Shown one piece after another: positions 8,686 through 17,107 of a stretch of DNA of 34,073 nt. The stretch comes from Candidatus Obscuribacterales bacterium (lineage in GTDB: Bacteria; Cyanobacteriota; Vampirovibrionia; Obscuribacterales; Obscuribacteraceae). Both the position numbers and the translations under genes were made by a program. The notes under the pieces are model-generated. The model saw nothing but the letters and a program-made list of their open reading frames with translations. It ran no database searches and was not told the DNA's origin. Within the stretch, counting starts at the first letter, position 1. Every line of letters starts with the position of its first letter. The stretch covers positions 1-34,073 of the forward strand of contig JAIEPM010000503.1 in the NCBI GenBank assembly GCA_019748395.1, read 5' to 3'.

Positions 8686-10554
8686 TCAGCTGTTAATCAA
8701 ATCAAGAAAGTGTTGACCTAGATCCTTCAGTTTGGCATCGCCGATACCGTATATTTGCCGCATTTCCACCAGCGTGCGCGGTTTCTTCTTTGAAAGTTCT
8801 CGCAGAGTAGCATCGCTGAAAATTACGTATGGTGGCACTCGGCGTTCTTCCGCCATTTCTTTGCGAAGTTGTCTGCAACGCTCGAAGAGATCTCTGTCCA
8901 CCCCTTCCCATGAACCGGCCTCGGATTTGGAGGCTTTTGATTTTTCACCTTTTTTCTTCTGTGTCGGTTGCATGAGTTTGACACTGCGCTCTTTACGCAT
9001 TAGTTCCCATGATTTCTCATTCAGCTTGAGAATCGGAAAGCTCATGCCGCCATATCCGCTCACTGTTTCTTGAGTTAAAACGCCAAGTCCGATCAGCTGA
9101 TATATCCAGTCGCGCAGGTCGTGTTGGCTGTGCTCTTTCATCAAGCCGTAAGTACTGAGTTGATCGTGCTGATAACGCGTTGCGTTATCGCTTTTTTCAC
9201 CACGCAGAACGGAAATTATGTAAGTGACGCCGAAATTTCCTTTTATTCTGGCAATGCAAGACAGAATTTTCTGAGCGATTGTATCGGCGTCCGCGACTGT
9301 CACTGTTTCGCCCAGGCAGATATCGCAAGCCAGGCAGCTTTCGCTGAGCAGCTCCTGTCCGAAGTAATTTACCAGCATTTCATGCCTGCATCCGGCTGAG
9401 CGGCAGAAGCGGTCCATTTCTTTTAGCTGTCCAAGCCCGGACTCCATTGCTTCCTTGTCGAAGTTCTCGTCATTGGATGCTTTTTCGATGATTGATTTCC
9501 ATGTAATAAAATCTGCGCCGGAATGAAGCAAAACGCATTCGGCTTCGAGCCCGTCTCGCCCGGCTCTTCCAGTTTCTTGCTGATAGCTTTCAATAGATTT
9601 CGGCATGCCGGTGTGCAAAACATAACGGACATTGGAGCGGTCTATTCCCATGCCGAAAGCCACTGTTGCCACGACGACATCGCATTTCTCTTCGGCGAAA
9701 GCTTCTTGTGTTTTTGCACGGGCTTCCGAATTCATACCGGCATGATAGGCGGCGACTTTGACTCCGTGCTTTTTTAGCTTGACGGTCAGTTCATCGACAT
9801 CTGATCTTCTGATGCAATAAATTATTCCGCCTTCGTTTTTGTGCCTGTCTATTACTTCAAGTATTTGTTTAAGTGAATCTCGACGGCTGTGTAAGCGATA
9901 AGTCAAATTTGGTCGGTCGAAATTACCAACTAGAATTTCCGGGTTTTCCAGATTCAATTGATTGCAAATGTCGCGTCGAACTCGCTCTGTCGCTGTTGCC
10001 GTGTAGGCATGCACTGAGACTTTCGGAAACATTTCTTTCAGTTTCTCAAGCTGTCGATACTCCGGTCTGAAATCATGACCCCAGTGGCTGATGCAATGCG
10101 CTTCGTCGATTGCAAATGAACGCAACTCCAGATCTCGCAGAGATTGGCAAAATTCGTTTTGTGCCAACCTTTCCGGTGAGACAAAAAGCAAATTGATCTT
10201 ACCGGCGTAAAGGTCACGCAGAATCGCAGTTCTTTCCGCCGGACTTTGAGAAGAATCAAGTTGAATTGCTCGGACTCCTTGAGAAAGGAGCCCGTCAACC
10301 TGGTCTTTCATCAGTGAAATCAGCGGTGAGACAACGATGGTCGTACCGCCTTGCATTATCGCCGGTGCCTGGTAGCAGAGCGATTTGCCTCCGCCTGTGG
10401 GCATGACTACCAGTGAATCCCGACCATCAAGTACGGATTTGATCGCGGGCAGCTGCAAGGGGCGTAGCTCTCTGATACCCCAATATCGAATAAGTATGTC
10501 TTGTAGCTCTGTGCTGGGCCCGGTCGATATTTGCATGAAGTTCCTCCGACCCAT
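8686..10554 (-). CDS. recQ: ATP-dependent DNA helicase RecQ
   Basis: 622 aa; Walker A MPTGGGKSLCYQ, DEAH, QQETGRAGRDG, zinc-binding Cys set (CRSAGCRH...CLACDIC), HRDC-like C-terminus. Confidence 0.93.
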   Translation of the reverse strand: MGRRNFMQISTGPSTELQDILIRYWGIRELRPLQLPAIKSVLDGRDSLVVMPTGGGKSLCYQAPAIMQGGTTIVVSPLISLMKDQVDGLLSQGVRAIQLDSSQSPAERTAILRDLYAGKINLLFVSPERLAQNEFCQSLRDLELRSFAIDEAHCISHWGHDFRPEYRQLEKLKEMFPKVSVHAYTATATERVRRDICNQLNLENPEILVGNFDRPNLTYRLHSRRDSLKQILEVIDRHKNEGGIIYCIRRSDVDELTVKLKKHGVKVAAYHAGMNSEARAKTQEAFAEEKCDVVVATVAFGMGIDRSNVRYVLHTGMPKSIESYQQETGRAGRDGLEAECVLLHSGADFITWKSIIEKASNDENFDKEAMESGLGQLKEMDRFCRSAGCRHEMLVNYFGQELLSESCLACDICLGETVTVADADTIAQKILSCIARIKGNFGVTYIISVLRGEKSDNATRYQHDQLSTYGLMKEHSQHDLRDWIYQLIGLGVLTQETVSGYGGMSFPILKLNEKSWELMRKERSVKLMQPTQKKKGEKSKASKSEAGSWEGVDRDLFERCRQLRKEMAEERRVPPYVIFSDATLRELSKKKPRTLVEMRQIYGIGDAKLKDLGQHFLDLINS

Positions 10555-10697
10555 GTTAACATGCCGCGATTAGCTCTATTTCTTGTCTGGCGCTGAAGCA
10601 ACCCTATTTCAAGCGTTTGAAAGAACTTTGAAATGAGGACCGGAATTTGATTTAATTTCCAGTAATTTATTTTTGTATCTTTGTATAATCGGACTTA

Positions 10698-11591
10698 ATG
10701 AAGAGTTGCTTTTCGTGGATCACTTTGTTAATTCCGACCCTGATTTCAGCGGACTTACTGCTGAATCAGGCAGTTTATGGATCTGAGAAAATGGAAGAAA
10801 TCGAGAATGCAGCTTTGAATGAAGGTCTAAATCCCAATCAAGCCCAAGTCAGAGCTCTAATAGAGTATTTTGTGAAAAACGGCTTGCGTTTGGAACATTC
10901 AGACGCAAGCTATTGGCGATTGCCTGTTGCCGATCAGGAATTGAGAGTAAGCATTAGAACTTTTCCTCGTCTTGCTACTGAGCAGCAAATGCGATCTGCG
11001 CTTTTGCGAATCAATTTAGCCTATATTTTGAACGCTGATGCAAAAATGGCAATGTCATATCCCGTAAGTAAACCTGAAAATGCGAGGATGCACGAAACTG
11101 CAGAGCGTTTGAAGAACTTATTTCTTGCATACAGGTTGCCGCTGATATACAAGCCGATTGTTTATTCTGCATACGACAAGAGCACTGGGATCGCTTCGCT
11201 TTATGCCAATGAGATCCTGCTAAAAGATTCCGAAAAGACGAATCTTGGATTTTCCTTGGTTGGACTCTGGAAATATGATGAAGCACAAAATACGTGGAGA
11301 AAAATCCCGTCTAAGAATTCTAGCGTCCAAATTCGGCCTGCTCAAAAAAGGCAGATTTACTCGCGCGCGACAGATCAACGGCTGCTGGACTTGACCGACG
11401 AGATAGGATTATTCTGGGTACGTTGGACTGAAGATGAAAAAGCAAATAGCAGCTTTGTATATTCCGGGCCGATTTTGTGTAATGATGTTGCTCTGGGCCC
11501 TGCACCAGAAGGACTGGTGGCGGTTTGTGTGCCGGCAGTCGCTAGCGCAAAAGCTATGTTTGTCCCGGACCCTAATCTCATTTGCAAATAA
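10698..11591 (+). CDS. hypothetical secreted/periplasmic protein with N-terminal signal peptide
   Basis: 297 aa; MKSCFSWITLLIPTLISADLLLNQAVYG hydrophobic N-terminus; convergent with the MNIO operon. Confidence 0.55.
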   Translation: MKSCFSWITLLIPTLISADLLLNQAVYGSEKMEEIENAALNEGLNPNQAQVRALIEYFVKNGLRLEHSDASYWRLPVADQELRVSIRTFPRLATEQQMRSALLRINLAYILNADAKMAMSYPVSKPENARMHETAERLKNLFLAYRLPLIYKPIVYSAYDKSTGIASLYANEILLKDSEKTNLGFSLVGLWKYDEAQNTWRKIPSKNSSVQIRPAQKRQIYSRATDQRLLDLTDEIGLFWVRWTEDEKANSSFVYSGPILCNDVALGPAPEGLVAVCVPAVASAKAMFVPDPNLICK

Positions 11592-11655
11592 ATGAGAGCC
11601 GCGCTACCGAGAATTTTGTTCGGGAGTCGAATCTTCCGCCGCTGCTTCTAGGACA

Positions 11656-12210
11656 TTAAGCTTTGACTCCAAGTTTTTTGGCAACTGCGGTCAATATTTC
11701 GTGGTTCTGTTTTGTTAGATTCAGGCTATATGAAAATACAGAGCTTGTTTTCGGTGTTTTTTCAGGAAGCGGTAAAGCAAGTTTTTTTGCGATTGAACGC
11801 AAAATTTCGTTGTTGTACTCATGAAGGAAGGAATTATTGACTCCTGAACTGCCTGATTGTCCTTCGTACTCTGTCGGCAATGGTGCCTCGAGCTTTTTTG
11901 CAGCCGCGGCGTAATAAATTTGGTCGGTCAGGGCCAAAAGGCTGTTGGCGCCCAGAGAGCGGTATTTAGGGACTTTGGGCACGTAGTAATCGACGCCCAG
12001 ATGAGTGAGTACCTTTTCAATAAGTTGTTGATTGGACAAGAGGGTCTTATGGTTCTCTTCGACAAGTTCGGCGTCGGCTTTTGATACGCGAGTGGCGGAA
12101 ATTAGTTCGACCTGCTCTTTACTGTCCTCGGCCGGTGCCGACGGGCACACGGCAGAGAGCATCGCCAGCATTATTGTTGCTGCTTTTAATACTTTGCTAG
12201 GTTTTTGCAC
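11656..12210 (-). CDS. exported protein with four ~36-aa repeats, last gene of the MNIO operon
   Basis: GTG start at 12210 preceded by AAGGAGG (12224-12218) with 7-nt spacing gives MQKPSKVLKAATIMLAMLSAVCPSAPA^EDS..., a good signal peptide. ORF-track start at 12273 would overlap the MNIO gene by 77 nt. Confidence 0.7.
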   Translation of the reverse strand: MQKPSKVLKAATIMLAMLSAVCPSAPAEDSKEQVELISATRVSKADAELVEENHKTLLSNQQLIEKVLTHLGVDYYVPKVPKYRSLGANSLLALTDQIYYAAAAKKLEAPLPTEYEGQSGSSGVNNSFLHEYNNEILRSIAKKLALPLPEKTPKTSSVFSYSLNLTKQNHEILTAVAKKLGVKA

Positions 12211-13078
12211 TGCTTGTCCTCCTTGTTGTACTTTCATAGCTTGCAGAAAATGCAATTTCTTTGATCTTTTCAATTTCGGATAAAATCATCGCAAACTTGG
12301 GAAAGAGCTGATCTCTCTCAAGCAGGATTGCTCGGGCTTCCGTCTTGCGGAGCGTGTGCGCCAGCAGATCGTAAACTGGTTGAATTATTCTTGCTCCGTG
12401 CGTGTCGATAATTACAGAGCCCTGTTTCTTGTGCCCGGCGATGTGTATTTCAACAACTCGGTCTAGAGGCAGTTGATTTATAAAATCGAATGGATCGTAA
12501 TTGTGATTGAAGGCGTTGACATAGACATTATTCACGTCCAGCAATAGTCCACAGTCGGCTTGTTCAACTACTTCAGTGATGAATTCTGCCTCTGAAAACT
12601 CGCTGCCGGGCATGCGCATGTAAGATGATACATTCTCCAGCAAGAATGGAGTTTCGATAAATTCTTGAATCACTCTGATGCGTTTTACAACATGGTCTAC
12701 TGCTTCCCGGGAAAATGGAAGCGGTAGTAGATCATGGAGGCGATTTCCCTCTACGCCTGTAAAGCTCAGATGGTCGCTCCACCATGGTGCGTTGATTCTT
12801 TTCAGTAATTGCTTGAGCTTTTTAAGGTAATCAAAATCCAGTTCAGCCACATTGCCTATTGATAGCTCTATGCCATGGGGAATTAATTGGAACTCTAGTG
12901 TTCTCTCAAGATCTCTCGATTCTGTTGGACCATTGAGCAAATAATGCTCTGTGATGATTTCGAGGAAATCAATTGAGTCGCGATTGATCAGGGTTTGCTC
13001 GGCTATTTCAGTGCGAAATCCTAGTCCGACTCCCAGCTTCGGCAAGTTCTTCTTAATTGCCTGAAAACTTTCAGTCAT
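12197..13078 (-). CDS. DUF692 family multinuclear non-heme iron oxidative enzyme (MNIO; BufB/MbnB/TglH-like)
   Basis: 293 aa; LGVGLGFRTE, DFLEIITEHYL, WSDHLSF, PFLLENVSSY, LLLDVNNVYVNAFNH, EIHIAGHK, DTHGARI, LLERD. Confidence 0.9.
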   Translation of the reverse strand: MTESFQAIKKNLPKLGVGLGFRTEIAEQTLINRDSIDFLEIITEHYLLNGPTESRDLERTLEFQLIPHGIELSIGNVAELDFDYLKKLKQLLKRINAPWWSDHLSFTGVEGNRLHDLLPLPFSREAVDHVVKRIRVIQEFIETPFLLENVSSYMRMPGSEFSEAEFITEVVEQADCGLLLDVNNVYVNAFNHNYDPFDFINQLPLDRVVEIHIAGHKKQGSVIIDTHGARIIQPVYDLLAHTLRKTEARAILLERDQLFPKFAMILSEIEKIKEIAFSASYESTTRRTSSAKT

Positions 13079-13922
13079 CTGTTGTCGCCTCTGTATTCAG
13101 CGGGATGCTTCCCAGCAGGATGCCGCAGTTGTTGAACTGCCTTAGCATCTCAATAACGGAGTTTCTTGTCCGGCTTAGCTTGTCATCGGGGAGTTCTTCA
13201 ACGGCATACTGAATTAGCTCTTCGTAGCTGCTCCGCCCCGAAATCATTACTTCCAGTAGTTTGTAAGCCAATTGACCTAGTCCCTGAATTCGAGTTTCCG
13301 TCCTGTCTTTGGGATCCTGGTAAACTGCCAGGTAAAAATCACCTGCTTCATATCTGTGTTTCCGCCAGCGACCAGCGGCCGTCCTGGATGCAATCTGATG
13401 CACCGGATAGCCAAAGCGCCTGAGTTTGATTGTCGCATTCGCAACGGGTTTGTGAAGCTGTCTTTTGCTGCTTGATTTTAGATCAATGAATGACCCGCAT
13501 TCCAGAATGGATGAGTCAAGTTGAAGTTCTCGTCTCATCCATTCGTACTCGGCTAAATCAGCCAGGTATGGAAAGTCCTTGAGTTCCTCGCATTCATCAC
13601 GCAAAAACTTTGGAAAATTTGCAAGTTCGAATATTGGATTGGAAGAGGAGCTTTTGTATTTCTCCCAGTATTTTTCAACTAATCCAGTTTTGTTTTTTCC
13701 GATTACTCTCAGCGTAAGCGAATAACAATTGCGAGTAACTTGCGCCCTGCGTGTGCTGACATCTTCAAAATAAAGCTTAACTCTGTTTGGGTCCAGCTGA
13801 CTCTCAAATTCGTTGCCTAAGCCCGGTATCTGTCCGGATTTAGCATAATCTTCGAAGCCTTTTCTAGAGCCCCAGATTCCGACCATTGCTTCTTGAATTT
13901 CTTTCAGGCTTGTCAAACTCAT
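13071..13922 (-). CDS. DUF2063-like MNIO partner protein (BufC-type, putative substrate recruitment)
   Basis: RNCYSLTLR...NFPKFLRDECEELKDFPYLADLAEYEWMRRE matches the DUF2063 hallmark; overlaps the MNIO start by 8 nt (ATGACTGA). ATG at 13922; the ORF track starts at GTG 13925. Confidence 0.75.
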   Translation of the reverse strand: MSLTSLKEIQEAMVGIWGSRKGFEDYAKSGQIPGLGNEFESQLDPNRVKLYFEDVSTRRAQVTRNCYSLTLRVIGKNKTGLVEKYWEKYKSSSSNPIFELANFPKFLRDECEELKDFPYLADLAEYEWMRRELQLDSSILECGSFIDLKSSSKRQLHKPVANATIKLRRFGYPVHQIASRTAAGRWRKHRYEAGDFYLAVYQDPKDRTETRIQGLGQLAYKLLEVMISGRSSYEELIQYAVEELPDDKLSRTRNSVIEMLRQFNNCGILLGSIPLNTEATTDD

Positions 13923-13961
13923 CACCAGCTTATGTAAGCCTTGGCTATCTTATCGTCAAGC

Positions 13962-14120
13962 TCAGGACTTTCCAGTTACCGACATGCAAACACAGAAAAA
14001 CGGGGGCTTGGCGCTTGATGCAACTTTTTTCATTGCTTGGCTGCTTTTATATTCCTGAATTCCAAACATTGCCTTTGAATTCCGAGCTTTTTTGCTTGCT
14101 TTGGCACTGTTCTTTTTCAT
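13962..14120 (-). CDS. candidate RiPP precursor peptide (52 aa): MKKNSAKASKKARNSKAMFGIQEYKSSQAMKKVASSAKPPFFCVCMSVTGKS
   Basis: Not in the supplied ORF track. Minus strand GCAGGAAGGAGTATTAATAC-ATG gives a strong SD; complete ORF to TGA at 13964-13962, 39 nt before the DUF2063 ATG; C-terminal CxC. Confidence 0.65.
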   Translation of the reverse strand: MKKNSAKASKKARNSKAMFGIQEYKSSQAMKKVASSAKPPFFCVCMSVTGKS

Positions 14121-14265
14121 GTATTAATACTCCTTCCTGCTTTTTAGTCCGCAAAGTCCGATTGTATACTGGAAATGTCGGATACCGGCCCCGCTGATTT
14201 ATAGATTATAGGTTAGTTGTGGGGGCTGCGTGAGGAAACTTGAGTTCCGGATATTCCCATTATTT

Positions 14266-15429
14266 ATGAATAGCAAAAATTACTTTGATGGTATTGTGAT
14301 GCCGGTTCACAGGGCGGCTGCTGGAGTAGGTTTACTTTCCGGGACAAGCTTTGTAGTAAAAGATCTTTTTGATGTGAGCGGGGAGCTGACCGGGGCGGGA
14401 ATACCTGATTGGGCAAAGACTCACCCGCCTGCAAGGAAAAATGCCGAAACAATTGATATGTTATTGGCTGCAGGAGCTGAATTAATCGGGAAAAGTTGCA
14501 CAGATCAATTGGCTTTCAGTACAGATGGTATCAATGGTGCTTATGGAATTCCGGTTAATCCGAATTATCCCGGGCATATTCCCGGAGGTTCTTCCAGTGG
14601 TTCGGCCTCTGCTGTAGCTGCGGGTTTGTGCGATTTCTCGTTGGGAACAGATACGCTTGGTTCAATCAGAATTCCCTCAGCGTATTGCGGCATATTCGGA
14701 TTTCGGCCAACGCATGGAATTATTTCAACCGAAGGAGTTGTGCCTCTTGGGCAGTCTTTTGATACCGTTGGCTGGATGGCCGGAAGCAGGCAGTTGTTGT
14801 TGAGAGTAGGCGCTGTGCTGCTAGCTGATTCGAGTTCAGCCTCTGTTACTTCTCATGAGTTTTGCTTCGTTTCTGATTTCCTTGATATTCTTCATCCTGA
14901 TTTGAAGGAGTCCTGGCTATCCGCTGCCGAAAAAATGCTTTCTAGATTCAGGCTGAAAGCAGTCGCTTTGCCGGATGGCGCGCTTCAAAAATGGTGTGCG
15001 TTAATGGATACGATCAGAAGTTATGAAGCCTGGGAGAATCATGGAAAGTGGATGACTGAAGTTGATCCGCAGATGGACGATTTGATCAAGGCGCGATTTC
15101 TCTTGAGCCAAAACGTGAGCAAGGAGAGTTGCTCGCAAGCTGAAGAAGAGAGAATATCTGTTCTTTCAGAACTCGATGAAATTATGGCAGAACGGATTCT
15201 TTGCTTTCCCACTGTCTGGAACTGGCCTCCCAGCTGTAACGCCTCTCGAGATGAGTTGCTTTCCAATCGAGCTCGCAACCACTTAATCAATATAACGGCA
15301 TCAATAGGTGGCTTGCCTCAGGTAAGCATACCAATTGAAATTGGCTTGAATTCTCCTAAATTCGCTCTCTCGCTTATGGCTGCTCGAGGAAAAGATATGT
15401 GGTTGCTAAAGGTTTTGGATGACTTGTGA
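14266..15429 (+). CDS. amidase (amidase signature family, AMI1-like)
   Basis: SFVVKDLFDVSG (catalytic Lys), GGSSSGSASAVAAG (cis-Ser), GTDTLGSIRIPSAYCGIFGFRPTHG (nucleophile Ser). Start uncertain: GTG 14230 or ATG 14266. Confidence 0.88.
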   Translation: MNSKNYFDGIVMPVHRAAAGVGLLSGTSFVVKDLFDVSGELTGAGIPDWAKTHPPARKNAETIDMLLAAGAELIGKSCTDQLAFSTDGINGAYGIPVNPNYPGHIPGGSSSGSASAVAAGLCDFSLGTDTLGSIRIPSAYCGIFGFRPTHGIISTEGVVPLGQSFDTVGWMAGSRQLLLRVGAVLLADSSSASVTSHEFCFVSDFLDILHPDLKESWLSAAEKMLSRFRLKAVALPDGALQKWCALMDTIRSYEAWENHGKWMTEVDPQMDDLIKARFLLSQNVSKESCSQAEEERISVLSELDEIMAERILCFPTVWNWPPSCNASRDELLSNRARNHLINITASIGGLPQVSIPIEIGLNSPKFALSLMAARGKDMWLLKVLDDL

Positions 15430-15439
15430 TCGAGAGGCG

Positions 15440-15883
15440 TTAAGCCGGGCTGATGCCGTTTCTTTTGGCGAAGCTTTTTGCATCTCCGCCCCAGATTTCC
15501 ACAGGTGGTTTGCCGAAATAATTTTCGTAGGCGATTAGAGTTTTGAGATAGCCCCTTTGGTCGTTGATTTTGGCATCGACTGTGTCAGGGGAAGGTTGAT
15601 GATGCAAGAATGGGATGCCGAGACCGTCCTTGCAATAATGCTGGTAGGCTCGCGTATGTAACAAATGCAGATGCCAAACAGAATCCACGCAAATGGAGGG
15701 AACCATATTGCCGGGGGAGAGTATCGTGAATTTTTTGTATTCCTGAATTGCCAGTTCACAAAAATCCAGTTCCCAGTCCATTTCGCCGGACAAAGAGTGT
15801 GCAAATGATTGCCAGAACCGCTTTTCAGCTGTATCGAAAGCGTCTATCTTTCGCTTGATGCTTTCAAGTTCTCTTTTGTTCAT
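15440..15883 (-). CDS. glycine-rich domain-containing protein-like (GRDP-like) protein
   Basis: SICVDSVWHLHLLHTRAYQHYCKDGLGIPFLHHQP...TLIAYENYFGKPPVEIW; ATG at 15883 (MNKREL) preferred over TTG at 15907. Confidence 0.65.
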   Translation of the reverse strand: MNKRELESIKRKIDAFDTAEKRFWQSFAHSLSGEMDWELDFCELAIQEYKKFTILSPGNMVPSICVDSVWHLHLLHTRAYQHYCKDGLGIPFLHHQPSPDTVDAKINDQRGYLKTLIAYENYFGKPPVEIWGGDAKSFAKRNGISPA

Positions 15884-15897
15884 AAGCGCATGTTGGA

Positions 15898-16068
15898 TTA
15901 TTTGCAAGAGCCGCTGCAGCTACTGTTGCATTTTGCTTCGATGCGCTTATCCTCTTTTGATGATTTACGAAGTCCAGAAAAAAAGTGACCATTTCCTGGT
16001 TCATTCAAAACTAATGATTTATTTGCGTCGGCGGGAGTTTGCTTTGAGTTTGTTTTATTGGGGTTCAT
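15898..16068 (-). CDS. small Cys-tailed peptide (56 aa, ...RIEAKCNSSCSGSCK)
   Basis: ATG at 16068 with AGAGGA upstream; ends 14 nt before the GRDP-like ATG; Cx3Cx3C tail. Confidence 0.5.
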   Translation of the reverse strand: MNPNKTNSKQTPADANKSLVLNEPGNGHFFSGLRKSSKEDKRIEAKCNSSCSGSCK

Positions 16069-16241
16069 AGACGCTAGTCCTCTCATCGGCCTACTGGAAC
16101 GCGTTTGAGTTTAGCTCATTGATAAGTAAATATCGGCTGACTTATGGCTTAAATTCAGTCTTTTGGGAAATTCTCTATCCGGAGGGGGAGGACAGGGATT
16201 CTCATCAGGATCATCTTTTTGTGAGTTGGACTAAACTGTTC

Positions 16242-16919
16242 TCAGTAGCTCTGGAATAGAAATTTGCCCATGCTTCCGTCAGGCGAGATAAACGCATAGC
16301 CAATCCCGCAGTCGCCGAAGTTTATGTAGAAGGGCACTTTCGTTGAATCGAGTTGTAGAAGCAAATGTCCGCTGGGAGGCAGCGCATCTTCTTGCAAAAA
16401 TGCAGGTGTGCCCCCGAATTTGTTGCCTTCAACTTCTTTCGAGTATTTCTCGAATATTGGATCTTCCATGGCAACACGGTGTGCTTCGTCAACGAAGTCC
16501 GGATCGCTTCGTCTGAAAACATCCACTAGAAACTCGCAAGAGCGAGGGTGCAGCATATCGTCCCCCGGGACTTCGACATATTCGTAAATCGTCGGTCCGG
16601 CTGTTGCTGCTATTGTTTTTACGCGCACAGGTCTTCCGGGTTGAATAATGACCGCATTCTCGCCTGCGTCCGGGTCCCACGCAGGGACGACTTGTTTTTC
16701 CAGATCCGTCATGAATATGTATGCCATGCGTCCTGAAACCTGCCCGAAAAGCTCGGGATAAAGCTGTATCTGGCAAATAAACTTCATTTGTTCGCCGGTG
16801 GATGCGCTCAATGGCCATTGCGGCTCCTGAATGAAAACAGGTTGCCCGCCGAATTTGGTGACGGGCTCGCGACAGGGTCCGGGCGAAGGTTTGAAGGCTA
16901 TTGAATAGGCTCGCTTCAT
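16242..16919 (-). CDS. DUF1963 / YwqG-like protein
   Basis: Two KFGGxPxFxQE-type motifs (VTKFGGQPVFIQEPQWP, GNKFGGTPAFLQEDALP) and FGDCGIGYAFISPDG. Confidence 0.7.
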   Translation of the reverse strand: MKRAYSIAFKPSPGPCREPVTKFGGQPVFIQEPQWPLSASTGEQMKFICQIQLYPELFGQVSGRMAYIFMTDLEKQVVPAWDPDAGENAVIIQPGRPVRVKTIAATAGPTIYEYVEVPGDDMLHPRSCEFLVDVFRRSDPDFVDEAHRVAMEDPIFEKYSKEVEGNKFGGTPAFLQEDALPPSGHLLLQLDSTKVPFYINFGDCGIGYAFISPDGSMGKFLFQSY

Positions 16920-17107
16920 CTCAAAAGCAATTATTTATTGACATCATGGGGCAGCTCGCCTAGAAAGTTTACAACGGATGTTCAAGTTCTGCCGACAGAA
17001 ATTATTGGCAATAGTCCATTGTATTTTTCCGACCTTTATTTCTCGTCTTGAAATCTGTGACGCTTTGGGGCTTTTGGGATATCATTAGATGCAAGGCGGA
17101 GCAATGT

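Noticed and set aside
11656-12210. Lipoprotein signal peptide for the exported repeat protein
   Set aside because: Cys is preceded by SAV (LSAVC), which does not satisfy the usual lipobox requirement for G/A/S at -1; a standard signal peptidase I site (APA^ED) fits better.
13886-14197. 103-aa + strand ORF MLLEFLSGLSNSS...
   Set aside because: Antisense to the better supported 52-aa SD-led minus-strand peptide and the DUF2063 start; no SD or domain.
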